From positions 2,852,001 to 2,916,000 of the forward strand of contig CP021221.1 in the NCBI GenBank assembly GCA_003999685.1: a DNA stretch of 64,000 nucleotides. The letters run 5' to 3'. Shown here one piece after another: positions 1 to 12,917 of this stretch (the first letter of the stretch is position 1; every line of letters begins with the position of its first letter). The position numbers and the translations under genes were made by a program. Under the pieces are notes generated by a model. That model worked only from the letters and a program-made list of their open reading frames with translations. It was not told the DNA's origin and made no database searches. The DNA comes from Taiwanofungus camphoratus (taxonomy: Eukaryota; Basidiomycota; Agaricomycetes; Polyporales; Taiwanofungaceae).

Positions 1-786
1 GGATGTACTTCGCGCAGGCGTCGTCGAGCGGCGGCGGCTCGACAAGTAGGGAAAGGTGATCTGAAGATGCCTGGCCGCGGCGTTTACTTTGTGTAGGTGG
101 TGCGGAGGAGTCGGGAGTGCCAGGTTTAGCGGAGGGTTGTTTGCTGTTTTGGGAACCCGGGCGGGTGCCCTCTTGACGACGGCCCCAGCGTGAAGCCATA
201 CATATGGACAACACCTTCAAGAAAAATAGGACTGATTGTAGGACGTCGATGCTTCTGTATCCAGTTGAATCCGTTTGCTATATAATATTGGACGCGTCAT
301 TCGCTCGCATTGCTTCCCAGGAGGTATCATCTTACCTTGGCCAATTTCTCTAATTGCTCTGTTAGTGCCCAGGCGATCATATCCAAAGAGTCGCGCGAAA
401 GCTCGACGAGGGACTCGATTACTTGTTGTATAGCATCATCGGCCTCTATCTCGGTAACAGTGATCCCAGAATTACATGGAAGCTAACGATAACATCAAGG
501 TTAGCCCTCCCCTTTAACATTGACGCGCCGCACAGGCGCACGCTCGAAAGACGCGAAACAGAGGGAATGTGATGGTGCTTGCCTTGTTTTTGAGTCTGTT
601 CACGAGAACATATACTACTTTTTGTTGGGGCGAGGCGGGAAGTGACGGGCTTGCGTACGGGAGATTCTGGGACTGCGCGAGAGGCGATTGGCCAGATACG
701 CTGTTGTTTGAGCCGTTGCTCCTGTGCATACGTGCAGTCGTGTTCGCGATATTCTGGCCCGTGGCAGAGGCACGCCGGACTGGCAT
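1..786 (-). CDS. unnamed conserved fungal protein, N-terminal part
   Basis: Three exons can be joined on the minus strand: 786..583, 482..336 and 214..1, running off the window's left edge. Phases are 0 throughout. Exon 1 encodes a Ser/Asn/Pro-rich N-terminus (starting MPVRRASATG) that ends in VVYVLVNRLKNK. Exon 2 continues with LPCNSGITVTEIEADD and an amphipathic helical stretch ending LEKLAK. Exon 3 is basic and Pro/Ser-rich. The first intron would use a GC donor (gcaagc) with a good branch site (ggctaac) before ttag. The helical core looks like a conserved domain, but I cannot name the family. The start is the first ATG in the exon 1 frame. Function is unknown. The join is supported by phase and by the coding character of exons 1 and 2; exon 3 is less certain. 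Confidence 0.6.
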
Positions 787-2294
787 GGCTTGCGTGTTGC
801 TCTATCGATAGAAGACCCGAGCTGGTGGTGGAAGCGTAAGGGGAAATTAGTATGCGCTGTAAGAGAGTAAGAAATTGCAGGGTGTTGGCGAGAGACTGTC
901 GACGCCGACCGTGCACCCTGGCAACTTGAAGCGCACGGAAAGCGCCTTGTCCCCGCCTCCAGGCGTCCAGTATTTGACATTAGTTACGTAAGCTACATAT
1001 CAGGCATCTGTTGCCATTTCGGCGAGCCCGAGTCGCTGCGCGTAACTCGCCAAGGGCTTCTAGTTCGGGTGCAGTTGTGCCAGAACTTGAGCAGCCTGCA
1101 AAAACGTCTACAAATCTACGTCTCCATCTAAAGTCCCCCTCGTATCCGCGATTATGACCACACCTATCGCTCGACGAGTCCAGTGCCGAGTATGCATGCT
1201 GGTTCGGCCTCTTACGGATCGAGGAAACAGAGTGGCTGCACTACTAGGATCTACATAAAGCTGACAACAAATTGATGTTATCGCCAGCCGGAAATCGAAA
1301 TGGAGTTAGCGTCATGCACCGCTACAATCGAGTCTCTTACCAGTCGATGCTGTCATTATTACATAGTAGAGAATGCATCTTATAAAGGGCTTCTGGGAAC
1401 GATTGAGACATTTGAAGATACCTCCAGTTCTTACTTGATTTACTGCGCTCTTTCTGCGCAAGTGTAACAAGATGGTTTGATGCGACTGTTTCGAGTCTGC
1501 TGCGCGCCCCCTATGGCGCATCAAGGTGTTTCGGGCGGAGAGGAGAGCGCTGGGCAGGTGACACGGCACTGCCATGGTGCGGACCCACGCGGACCCACAA
1601 CAGATGGCTATCTGGCATGAATAAAGTTACGCCATTTGGGATCGAAGATGCTTACTGAGCACGATGGATTGACTGCTCAAAGCATCCTGCAACTCCGGAC
1701 GGGGAGTAGCGATCCGCCCTCTGAGGTAACAAAACAAAGAATTACCATGTAGGGCTAGTCCATCTGCGGAAAATCGGCTGACATGCGGCCGGGTGGCCAG
1801 CACCGATGGTTGCTGCTCCGCCCTCGTTTGCCCCTTGCGAGCCTCGTGTGCTTTATAGAGGACATCGGACGGTTGACTGGCTTCATCGTATACGTTTACG
1901 AGCAGCTCAGAAACTCCGCCAGTGCAATCCGCACTCCGCAGTGCATCGTCACCCTTGCCTCCTCCCCTCCACCGAGGTCCCTATAACGGCCAGAGAATAC
2001 CTTTTAGTATACAATCGGCCTTCGGGTCGTCTTTTTGTCGTGTCGCATCGCTGTCGAAATCCCTGATTTTCTCTTTCCAGTCGCTTTCCTCCGTTTGTCG
2101 CCAACTTTGTCGTTTGCGCATAGCTCTTGTGCTTTTTCTATCTATCTCTGCATTCTGCTGCCTCGTCCTTCTCTCGCTGTCGGTTCTTCACGTTCTCAGC
2201 ATCTTTGACATCCGCCAAAACCGCAGAAAGACCAGCAAAATTTTCGAGTGACACCAGCCCCGCCCACCTTCGATCTTCACATCCTTTCCAGACA
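787..2294. other. intergenic region with pyrimidine-rich leader
   Basis: No supported gene lies here. The left part is the 5' flank of the minus-strand gene ending at 786. The right part (about 1960-2290) is strongly C/T-rich and leads into the RNA-binding-protein start at 2295, which fits a basidiomycete core promoter and 5' UTR. A short tandem direct repeat of the 9-mer gcggaccca lies near 1579-1597. Confidence 0.5.
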
Positions 2295-5200
2295 ATGTCA
2301 CGCTCGGATGCACACCTTCACGAATACGAGCACTCTGTGCCCGACGCCCGGCCGAGCGGCGAACACGGCCAATCGCCCCGCGAACACGGGTCGCACCTGC
2401 GAGACTTTTCCGCAAGAGATAGCCTGCGGGACTCGACCCGCGACTTTTCCAGTCGCGAGCTGCTCCCGCCTACTTATTACCAGTCGCCGACGTCCTTCGC
2501 CGCCGATCGCCGGTCCCTGACGTCCGCCGCTCTTGCTGGCTCCGGCGGCCTCTCTGGCTCCTCCGGCTACTCGTCCTTCATGTCTCCCCGGATGTTCAAC
2601 TCCCCGCAGGGCATCGGCGACTCCTGGTCCCCCAGGCCGGCCACCCACGCCGCCACGCCGAATGTCACCAGACAATCCGCCGACGGCGGCAGCGTTCCTT
2701 CACAAGTTCAACTGCCCTCCGTCCCGTCCTTAGTCCACAACCACCACCACGCCTCCTCCCCCACGCGCGGTCCCTCTGTCGCCAAGCTCTACAACTCCCC
2801 CCTCCTCGCGAACATACCCGGATTCAGCGACCGTGACGTCCGCGACGCACGCGACCTCTATCTGAACCACCGCCAGCTCGCGCAGCCCACTTCCCCCTCC
2901 GTCCCCCTCCCGCACGCGCACCCTCAGTCCCTTCCCTCTCCCACCGCCTCCTCCGCAGCCTCTGCCCGCTCGACGCTCTGGTGGGGCGAACTCGAACCTT
3001 GGATGGACGAAGAATACGCCAAACAGGTCTGCACCCTGATGGGTTGGGACCCCGTCAGCATCAAAGTGCCCCGTCCTGCACCCGATCCTATCACCGGCCA
3101 GCAGGCGAACAACCCAGGGTACTGCTTCCTGACCTTCCCCTCCCAGGCCCACGCCGCGTCCGTGCTGTCCCAAATTAACAACAGCAACAGCGGAAACGGC
3201 GCGCCGGCCATTATGCCCAATTCGAGCAAGCCCTTCTCTTTGAACTGGGCATCATCTGTGTCGTCCGCCCCTGTGACGACAGTGCTGCCGGGTCAGACAG
3301 TTTCACTTCCAAGTGGGCAGAATCCACAGTATCCCAAAGAGTACAGTATATTCGTGGGTGACCTTGCTCCCGAGGTCTCCAATTCCGACTTGGTCGCCGT
3401 TTTCCGCAATCCTGTGCTCGGCCTGCGGAATGACAGGGAGCCGCGTTTCATCAGACCATTCCTAAGCTGCAAGAGCGCCAAGATCATGTTGGATCCAGTT
3501 ACGGGTGTTTCGCGTGGGTACGGATTCGTGAGGTGCGCTATTGTTCCCCTTATATGCCCCAGCCAATGTTTGATACGCTTCATTACCGCAGATTCACCGA
3601 TGAAGCAGATCAACAACGTGCCCTCATAGAGATGCATGGCTTGTACTGTCTCTCTCGTCCAAGTATGTTCTACTCAATCACCTTACCATCTAGTCATCTC
3701 ACTAATTGCATACTGCAGTGCGTATATCCCCTGCTACGGCCAAGTTCAAGCCAGCGCCAGGCATGGGAGGGATTGACTTTTCCCAGATGCAGTTCCCCCT
3801 GGTCACACCACCCATGCCTCCCGCACCAGAGCCGCAGACTTCGGTTACGATAGCGTTGCCCCTCCCGAACGCTAGTCAGACAAAGAGCGTGTCTGCCCCT
3901 CTTGCGGGTTCGGCAGCTGCGCTTACGAACGGCAACACGGTGTCGAACTCCACCTCGAACTCGTCGCTTACGGCGCCATCATTGGCTTCGGGATCTAGCT
4001 CAGCCTCCTCGTCGTCCACGCTTGCTTCAACTGCGTCGGATGAGGCACTGAAAGCCGCACAATTCGCCAGTGGTGGCGGGTCTTCGGCCACGACCTCATC
4101 CAGTAACGGTGGGGCACCCTCGGGCAGTGCGCCGTACGCACAGCCGGCCCAGGAGCAAACGATGGCGCAGCGCTACAATATCTCGGAGGAGTCGTGGAAG
4201 CACCATGCTCAAGCGCGCGCGATCCTGTCGAACCTGATTGGACCGAACGGTGAGCAGCTCACGTCGTCCGACCCATACAATACGACTGTGTTTGTTGGAG
4301 GACTGTCGCCCCTGATCTCGGAGGAGACACTTAGGACGTTCTTTGCGCCATTCGGTGACATACATTATGTGAGTTACCGGATCATTGATTTAGGTGTAGC
4401 ACACACTATAAGCATTACATAACAGGTCAAGGTTCCAGTTGGCAAGCACTGCGGTTTTGTCCAATTTGTGAGAAAGCCTGATGCAGAGAGGGCAATTGAG
4501 AAGATGCAAGGCTTCCCCATTGGAGGGAGTAGGATCAGGCTAAGCTGGGGTCGCAGTCAATGTGAGTCATCACCCACACCAGAAGCTCCCTTGATGCTGA
4601 TAGCTTCACATAGACAAAGCGGCACAGGCTGCAGCACAAGCTGCCCAGGCAGCCGCTTTCCAGGCGCAATATCAAACTCAAGTGCAAACACCAGCTGCCC
4701 CATCACTTACACCGGAGCAGGCATTGCAGCTGCTAGAGAAGTTTGGGCTCACGAATATTCTGAATAATGGAGGTGCAGCTAACAATGGTAGCATTGAGTC
4801 TCAGGTCACTCCTGGTCTCCTGCAGGATGTTGACGGAGATCGCATGGCAGTGTTTAACGCGTTCAATGGTAATCCGTCTATTTTTGGACCGCGTCCGGGA
4901 AGTAGCTCCTCGGTGCCCGCATCTTCCTTCTCCCCCTTCTCCCCCGACCCGAACTACCTCGCAGATAGCATGAAGACCCACGAATCGGCTCCGTCCAATC
5001 AGGCCCAGTCGATTCCAGGTCTCTCGAAGGGATATGCGTCGTGGTATAATCCTGCGCAGGACGAGAAGGTGGCGAGCGGGAGTGGAAAGGTCTCCCCAGT
5101 TCAGACCATCCGTCCGCCAAGCGCATCGCAGAGATTTGGATCATTGCTAGGCGAGGCATCGTCCTCAGCGTCGCCCTTCCAGCCCAACCGCGCAGCCTCC

Positions 5201-5401
5201 CGGCAGGAGGCACCCATTGCGAGGCCGGATGTCTCAAGGAATAGCTCGCAGAACCAGGACCAGTACGCTGGCCACGGGCACGAGCAGGACCTGATCCAAG
5301 ACCTGAACGGGACTCTTGCGAGTCTTGACCTTGATAGCCAGGGGATGTGGAAGAACGGAGATAGCGTTGGGGCGCACACCTTACCAGCGTCTCCATCATG
5401 A
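2295..5401 (+). CDS. three-RRM mRNA-binding protein (Nam8/Ngr1/Csx1 type)
   Basis: Exons 2295..3532, 3592..3662, 3719..4368, 4426..4561 and 4614..5401 give 960 aa. The N-terminus (to about residue 230) is Ser/Pro/Arg-rich and disordered. RRM1 starts at STLWWGELEPWMDEEY, the form seen in Nam8/TIA-1-like proteins. RRM2 has YSIFVGDLAPEVSNSDL and, after splicing, GYGFVRF. RRM3 has TTVFVGGLSPLISEETL and CGFVQF. The tail is Ala/Gln-rich, then Ser/Pro-rich. This order matches fungal post-transcriptional regulators that bind U-rich mRNA, such as Ngr1, Nam8 and S. pombe Csx1. The exact orthologue cannot be fixed without a tree. Introns fall inside RRM2 and RRM3 and all phases close. The ATG at 2295 follows the C/T-rich leader; an in-frame ATG at 2127 lies inside that leader and is less likely. 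Confidence 0.9.
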
Positions 5402-6059
5402 ATTTGACGAGCTGTTGATGTTTTGGATATGTGTTTGTCTTCATAGTTCCGTACTCCAGTTTCGTTTTGGCTTTGTTGTTCCTTACTTATGTCCTTCATA
5501 TTCCTCCTTCCAGTCAATGAACCCATTCTAGGCTCTCAATTCAATCCGAGTCCCGTATCATCTTCGTCCGTCCACGTTTGTCGCGCGCTCTCGTTCGAAT
5601 GGCCGCATCGCAGCCTTGTCCCTATGCCGTCCATCACGTTCTATGTCTGCGTGCAGATCTGTCCACACATCTTCCGTCTTCATCGTATCGCACTGTTCGC
5701 CGTTCTCTTTTTGTTCCAGAATCAAACTCGGCTTACGGCTCTGCGGATTCCCTCCGTTTCGATCTGTTGTTTTGTTAACGTCCGAGAATCTACGTACTAC
5801 TATCCCTCCATTCCTCTCGTCTCATGTTGCGCATCTCGATATTGTCTTAATTCTCGTAATGCGGATGGACTTCGTGTTGGTACATACTCTCAAATCATCA
5901 CAATAAAGTTATTCCTGCATGAGAGTTGTCTTATGGGGCACGTTTGAATTGAGTTGATCCCTATTGTGACAGCCATAGACCGAAACCCTGATTTGGGGTT
6001 CCACTCTACCGCCGAAAATTTCAGTGCACGCTGCCCATAACGTCGACCACATACCAGAC
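5402..6059. other. 3' UTR / short intergenic region
   Basis: T- and C-rich sequence between the RNA-binding-protein stop and the eIF3b start. No coding signal was found on either strand beyond short chance frames. Confidence 0.5.
5902..5907 (+). terminator. polyadenylation-like AATAAA
   Basis: A canonical AATAAA hexamer lies about 500 bp after the RNA-binding-protein stop codon, in T-rich DNA before the next gene. It is a plausible 3'-end signal, but fungal polyadenylation signals are loose, so this is weak. Confidence 0.35.
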
Positions 6060-8748
6060 ATGGCTCTCAACGGCGTGAACGGTGCTCACTATGATGACGA
6101 TGAAGGGATTGACTACTCGGATATTGAATCAAAGTGGGTGAATAATCATATCATACATTAGTATGTATCGACTCCACTTTTGCAGGTATCAGGTTCAGTA
6201 TGAGGAAGGCTTCGACAATATTCTCGTTGTAGACGGTATTCCCATCATTGACAAATCGAAACTAGAAAAGCTGCTTGCTAGGATTGCAAAAGAGTTCTCT
6301 CGAAAAGGTGCACCCATCAAGTCGGACGACATCACTGTTCCATGGGATGATGTGACAGGGAAAAGCAAAGGGTATGTCGGGTCAGTTCAAGAGAGTGGAG
6401 ACCTCCATAAACACCTCCCCCCACTAGATATATTTTTGTCGAATTCAAAAATGCGAACGACGCCGCTTTCGCTCAGAGCGCGATGTACGGGCATCCGTTC
6501 GATGCTAAGCATACGTTCCTGGTCAACCGGTTCACCGACGTCGAGCGATATGCCAATATAGACGAGACGTACGTCGAGCCCGAACCCGAACAATATACGG
6601 CAAAGGTAATTACGACCTCATGTGAGTAAGCATCCATCCCTTGACCTCTAAGATAGGAGCACCTCCGTGCCTGGCTTGGAGATTCCCAAGGGCGAGACCA
6701 ATATGTTACTTACCGTGGCGACGAGGTCGAAATTCATTGGCATGGCAAGCCGTCACAATGTGAAGTTGCATTCAATCGCAATGTGCGTTTAGATAGGCTC
6801 ATCAGATGTTAACGAACCACGCTGACAAGTTGTGTTCAGAGCTGGACAGATCTCTACGTATCCTGGTCTCCCCTCGGCACTTATCTAGCTACCCTACATC
6901 GTCAAGGTGTCCGTCTATGGGGTGGCACATCTTGGGGATCTCAACAACGCTTTGCTCACCCCTTCGTCAAGTTGCTCGATTTCTCTCCAAACGAACAATA
7001 TCTCGTCACTTGGTCGCATGATTCCATCGTAGTTCCCGAAGGTGCGCAGCAGGGCCCGCAGTACTTTTCTCCCGAGGACGAAGGCAACAACATTGCTGTA
7101 TGGGATGTCAAGACCGGAAATTTACTCCGCACATTCCCTACAAGTTATCCTGAGGGCGACGACAAGAAGCAGCTGCAGTGGCCCGCCCTGAAGTGGAGCG
7201 CAGACGACAAGTACGTCGCGCGGGTGACGCTGGGCCAGCAGATCAGTGTGTATGAGCTGCCAAGCATGGGTCTGCAAGGAAAGAAAAGTATCAAGATCGA
7301 GGGTGTGGTCGATTTCGAGTGGTGTCCGCATGGCGATAAGGATCGCGAAGAGGCGGATGCGGATGCCAAGGCAGCTGCTGGGGGAGCTGCTGGGAAAGGC
7401 ACGAAGAAGCCGAGAGAGAACATGCTGGCGTATTGGACACCAGAAGTGGCCAACCAACCTGCTCGTGTCACGCTGATGAACTTCCCAAGCCGTGCTATCT
7501 TGCGACAAAAGAACTTATTCAATGTCTCCGATGTGATCACCTCCATTTTTGTATTTGTCTTCCCCCCACTGATCGAAGAATGCATGTTAGTGCAAATTGT
7601 ATTGGCAAAACCAGGGCGACTTCCTATGTGTCAAAGTGGATCGCCACACAAAAACAAAGAAGTCGATATTCTGTAACTTGGAGATATTTCGTGTCCGTGA
7701 GAAGGATTTCCCGGTTGAGGTGGTCGAACTTAAAGGTAAGCATCATTTCAATTGGTATACTAGCACATATCCAACATGGAAGTAGATGCGGTCACCGATT
7801 TCTCCTGGGAGCCGAAAGGAGAGCGGTTTGCATTGATTTCAAGCAATGATCCGAACCTTGGCAATCCGGGTCCAGGTATCACCATCAAGACCGACGTCAG
7901 CTTTTACCAGCTCGTTCGAGGTAAAGGTGATTTTAAGCTCCTTCGTAAGTGCTTTGAACTATCTCCAGAATTCACGCCTAAGTTGTTTGATATAGGTACT
8001 TTGCCTTCACGGACAAGTAATACTGTCCGTTGGTCTCCTCGTGGGCGCCATGTTGTTCTAGCTACAGTCGGTTCATCCACAAAATCTGAGCTGGAGTTTT
8101 GGGATCTCGACTTCAACTCTGATGATGTTGGTCGTCGCGAAGGACCTTCGAAGGAAGAGTGGGGCAGCGGCATCCAGCATCTTGGCACTGCCGACCATTA
8201 TGCTGTTACCGACGCTGAATGGGACCCCAGTGGACGTTATCTCGCCACGAGCGCAAGCGCGTGGAGACATACGGTGAGGAGATGTCCTGCAGATATTGAT
8301 CACGAAGTTTGGTACTAATTGTCCCGTGTATGCCTAGCTGGAGAATGGCTACGCCATTTGGGACTTCCGAGGACAAGAGCTCGAGAAACATATTCTCGAC
8401 CGCTTCAAACAGTTCTTGTGGCGCCCCCGTCCTCGTTCGCTGCTCACTAAAGAGCAACAGCGTCAAATCCGGCGAAATCTCAAAGAGTACAGTCGCACTT
8501 TCGAAGAGGAGGATGCGGCTGAGGAGAGCAACATCAGTGCGGAACTTATTGCCCAGCGCAAGCGGCTAGTGGACGAATGGAACGCCTGGCGTGTGCGCTG
8601 CAAGGAGGAAATAGTCGAAGAGCGCAAACAACGTGGGAAGAAAGTTGATGTTGAGGGCGAGAAGGAGCCCGAGGAGGCGAAGGAAGAGATTGAGGTATGG
8701 ATAGATGAAGTGATTGAGCAGATTGAAGAGGAAGTTGTTGAGGAATAG
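6060..8748 (+). CDS. PRT1: eukaryotic translation initiation factor 3 subunit b
   Basis: Nine exons: 6060..6133, 6186..6371, 6428..6605, 6657..6782, 6840..7532, 7591..7735, 7786..7944, 7996..8273 and 8338..8748. They give 749 aa, close to the usual fungal eIF3b length. Domain order is an acidic N-terminus, an RRM ([20 protein letters not shown]), the WD-like beta-propeller ([51 protein letters not shown]) and a charged C-terminal helix ending in EEE/VVEE. eIF3b is the scaffold of the eIF3 complex and acts in 43S recruitment and scanning in the cytoplasm. The acceptor before exon 7 could be 7783 or 7786; 7786 gives ELKDAVTDF, the conserved form. All phases agree. Confidence 0.97.
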
Positions 8749-9551
8749 AACAGCAATCCTGTCATTTTCATCTTAGCGTGTATGGCCTATTTCTCTGTGA
8801 TCTGCTCTCTCCATTTGCATCTCCATTCTTGAATCTATACAGTATTGCGTCTCGTCTAGATTACTTGACATACCGTGTCGAAAAGGTCGCACCTTGAAGC
8901 GCTGGGGCACACGATGCAGCTCACGCTGATTCTGCTCAGCCCAAGCCTACTTACGTCGGAAGCCATGCTATAAGACTAAGAGTATGAAAACTAGTTTCAG
9001 TGTGTGTCATGCATCTAACATTATTTTCACTCAGTTGTTACATCCCAGCTTATCCGACGGCCCTGCTCCCTGCTTCGGACCTGTCAACCTGCTTTACTGC
9101 CTCCATATGAGTTAACACACGTACCTTGTTAAAATTCCATAGATTTCAGGGCTCGAAAAGGCCGGTTCTCAAAGACTACCTTCGAGGGCTCAACTTCGGC
9201 AAACTACAGCATCCGAGTCTTGTCGCAGCAGCGACTCATGCCAATAGAAATATCAATCCAATGTTCCAACGGCGGTCGAAATTCCGAGTAATCTCTCAGA
9301 GGCAGATAGTAGATACTCTGCTTCAGATTCCGCACATCGGTGTCTGACCAGCTGGCGGTGGCACACGCGCGCGAATTCAAAGTTTCGTCGAGGACCCCTG
9401 CAGTTGCCTAAGCTCAAGTCAATCGTCAAAAAAATGCTCTTTGATCGATTGCTGCCATATCCAGCTACGGTGAGCAGTGGCTCGACAGCCCACCTCGTTC
9501 CTGTCGCATTAGGAGCACCCTCCCTACCTCACCGCCATTTCCCCTAATGCG
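8749..9551. other. intergenic region
   Basis: Spacer between eIF3b and FunK1 kinase 1. I see no gene, RNA or repeat that I can support. Confidence 0.45.
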
Positions 9552-12278
9552 ATGAAGGCGCTTGCGCAAAAAGATATTCCTGCTGCTGAAAGCGAAAACA
9601 ACACACAGCACTCGGGATTTGACCCCAAGATAGCTAGGTGTCGTTATATGCGTTATGCCAGAGAGGCCAGAAAGTTCGTCTTGGGTCCCATGCCTGTTGA
9701 GCAATTCCTCTCCACATTTCTCCCGGTCACGGACATGTCAGGAATGCCTTCGAGTGAAGGCGCATTCAAGAATATCCCCGATGATGTGGAGGAGCCAAAG
9801 ATCTACAGACCTTTGGCAGGTCTCTACATACGATGTGTGAATTTACAATTTGACTTTCTTATTTTCTTGCAGGTAGCTGCATTGAACTTCAAGAACAGAG
9901 CGGGAGTCTCGCGATGCCCAGGTTTTACATTTGTTACCACATCAATGCGTAGCGAAAACAAACACAAGATTGGGTCCATGACGCCAGACATATGCTGTTA
10001 CGCTGATCATTCGCTGGGGATGGTCGGGCCGCCTCGCACCGCGCATTTTGGATACGCAGAGCTGTTCTTTGAAGTAAAAGGGACATCCAAACATGATTTT
10101 TTCACCGATCCCCAACAAGGGGCTGATCGTTCCTCTCATCCCTTTGTCCTCAATATCTCAAACAAAGTCAACCTGTCGCGCGCTGAGCAAGCACTGGGAC
10201 AAAATGTTGCCTATGCGACAGAGGCATGTGCGAGGCAGCATCGACTCTTCTATTTCTCCGTCTCAGTGTCTGGGCGCTCAGTCCGTTTCATCCGCTGGGA
10301 TCGCGCTGGTGCGATCGTTACCGAGTCCTTCAACGTCCGCGAGAGACCGGAGCTACTGTGTGAGTTCCTTTGGAAATTTGCTGGTGCAAGGGATCATGAG
10401 CGTGGTTATGATCCCACGGTTTGCATGGCTTCAAAACCGGAAGAAACGTTGTTCAAGCAGGCCATCACTCAGCATGTCCAGTTGCAGTTGGGCCACTTAG
10501 ACTCTCAAGCGTTGGAATCCGCTGTCGCAGAACACTATCAGAAGGATAAGGTAGTCGCAATCTACGTGCCTGACGAAGACTCTGCGGATCATACGAGCCA
10601 CCGGTACTTAGTTTCTCGTCCTGTTGTATCCCCTCTATCAATGGCAGGTCGAGCGACACGGGGTTATTGGGCCGTGGACAGCAGCGGACAAGTTGCATTT
10701 CTCAAAGATACCTGGCGCTATGCAGTATCCGGAATGGTACAAGAAGGCGTCATTTTACGAGATCTCAATGACAAGAACGTCAGGAATACTCCTCGGTTCC
10801 TGCACCACGGAGATGTCGTACAGCCACTGCTCGTGGCTGGCGCATCGTCGAAGGGCAAGCGGAAGATGAAGCGTAAGTTGAGAACGGATGATGTTGATGG
10901 TGATTAAATTCGATTTGCTTTTGGAAGCAGAAGGCAACCAGTTCCAATGCACGCAAACGAATAATTTCTTGGATTCGGACTGGTTGTGTACCGGTCAGCG
11001 ACAGATCGTGGTGGTACCTCATATTCACTATCGCCTGGTGCTAGCGACCGTAGGGTATGGACTACGGCGATTCACGGGTAGCCGAGAGCTGCTACACGCC
11101 ACTCACGATGCATATCATGGTAAGCGACCTCATCCATCATGGCCACGATGCGCACTCAAGGTCATCAATATCTTAGCTATAATCGACGCCTATGATCTCG
11201 ATAACCGAATCCATAGGGATATTAGCGTTGGCAACATCGTCCTTGTGAGGCATGACGCGGAGAGCGAGATAAGAAGGGGGTACCTAATCGACTGGGAGCT
11301 TTCATGCTCATCGACTAGAAAAGATGATGCTCGGCTATATGAACGAACAGTAGGTGTTCATGCCTTTCTTATCGTGCTTGATATTGACTAACGTTCCAGG
11401 GTACCTGGCAATTCATGTCGTGCGATGTGCTGCTGTCCCAAGATAAGGCGCATTCTATAGAGGACGACATGGAGTCGATGCTCTACGTTGTCCTTTATTG
11501 CAGCATGCGATGGTTATCCCACAACCTTGCTGAAGACCTCGAAACACTGGCCGAATATTGTCGCGCGCTATTTGACTTTGTTCAAGTGAAGGCCGATGGC
11601 AGTATCATAATGGGTGGAACTGGAAAGGCTGCAAACAGGCTACACAGAAATTACACCCGGGCTATCCAGTGGACATGCAAGCCTGTTCATGAATGGCTCA
11701 ATACGGTCATGAATTTCAATTCTCCTCTTCCTCCCTCAAGAGGAGAATTTGCCGGTAAATGGGACGGATACAAGCCCCTCAAAGATTATTGGACCTCATT
11801 TCTTGAGAGGAATTCTTGTGCATTGGGTGTTGATGACAAAGTAGAGCATCCACTGCCCAATGTTCCGCAAGAGGTCCAAATTACATCTTACGAGACAACA
11901 ATGGCAAGTCCAGGTGACTCAGCCGTCGTCTACCTCACCCCGAGTAAACGCAAAGCGTTCGGGTCAGTCGAAGGAGACGACAGACAATCAAAGCGCCCCA
12001 AAACGAAATTAACCCCGAGTGGAGATCATAGGCCCAGGACTTACCCTAGACCTAGCGTGGAATCACCAAGTATAGAAGGTCGACGGATAACACGCTCCAT
12101 GAAAGGCCTGGGTAGCCGAGCCGACATGGCAGACGAACACACGGATACAGCTGACCAGCAGCGTCGGTCGAGAACGAAACAACGCGCAAGCACGCGCCAG
12201 ACGCGATCTAGTCAGCGTGAGATTAGGACAGAACAGAGCATGCACGAGTCGCGGCCAAACAAAAGCCGTCTTAGGTAA
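9552..12278 (+). CDS. FunK1-family protein kinase (copy 1)
   Basis: Exons 9552..9819, 9877..10872, 10931..11119, 11177..11349 and 11400..12278 give 834 aa. The N-terminal FunK1 region contains CPGFTFVTTS and RFIRWDRAGAIVTESF; the kinase part has SMAGRATRGYWAVD, FLKDTWR, the catalytic loop IHRDISVGNI, and LIDWELS where ordinary kinases have DFG. GTWQFMS and SIEDDMESMLYVV follow. The tail (about residue 700 onward) is basic and Arg/Ser-rich with KRKAF and SKRPK, suggesting nuclear location. The first intron is 57 nt, so it can be read through in frame; I removed it because it has GT/AG ends and splits the region as in the paralogue at 49.4-51.9 kb. FunK1 kinases are expanded in mushroom-forming fungi and their substrates are unknown. 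An additional upstream exon is possible. Confidence 0.88.
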
Positions 12279-12917
12279 ATAATGGATTCTTAAGTAACGA
12301 CGCTTTTGCGAACTCTGTGGCTTTGATCGCTCAGGCATCGTCATATTCCAAGTGTGTAGTTAAGCATCTAGTAGCAGCCCTACCACGCATATTAGCATGT
12401 ATCATGTGCATCCCTATACACATACTCAGACTCATTACGGAGCCGGAGATTGATGCAATTGGCACATAGGGACAGTTCAAAGCAGTATGCCTTGCTGACC
12501 ATAAACAGATATTGCTGTTTTGCTGACAGTCAATCCATCTCATGCCCACACAAAATTTGGGACAAGTCTGATGCTGACATTCGACCAATTCCCCAATTCC
12601 CTGGAAGGCCCCCCGAGAGCCTTCGAGAAGTCTCGCGAAATGAATCGGTTTTTCGCTCCTAAGATATGAGTCACTATCACCTGCATGACAGACTCAATAA
12701 ACAGCAGGAAGATAGATGAAACATACGCTTTATGTAACCAAATGTATGTCTATGCCAGTAGTATGGGGGTAATCACAATAAATGACCAAGGTATACTGCC
12801 ATATAAAAAATCTTACATTGTTGAGTCGCAATCCATGTCTCCACAGCCAAAGAACCCCATAGTAAGATGACTATACATATTACTAGTGCTACCGCACCAA
12901 GCTCTAGGCGTTTGCTA
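12279..12917. other. intergenic region
   Basis: AT-richer spacer between the convergent FunK1 and DUF7918 genes. Only short unsupported frames are present. Confidence 0.45.
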
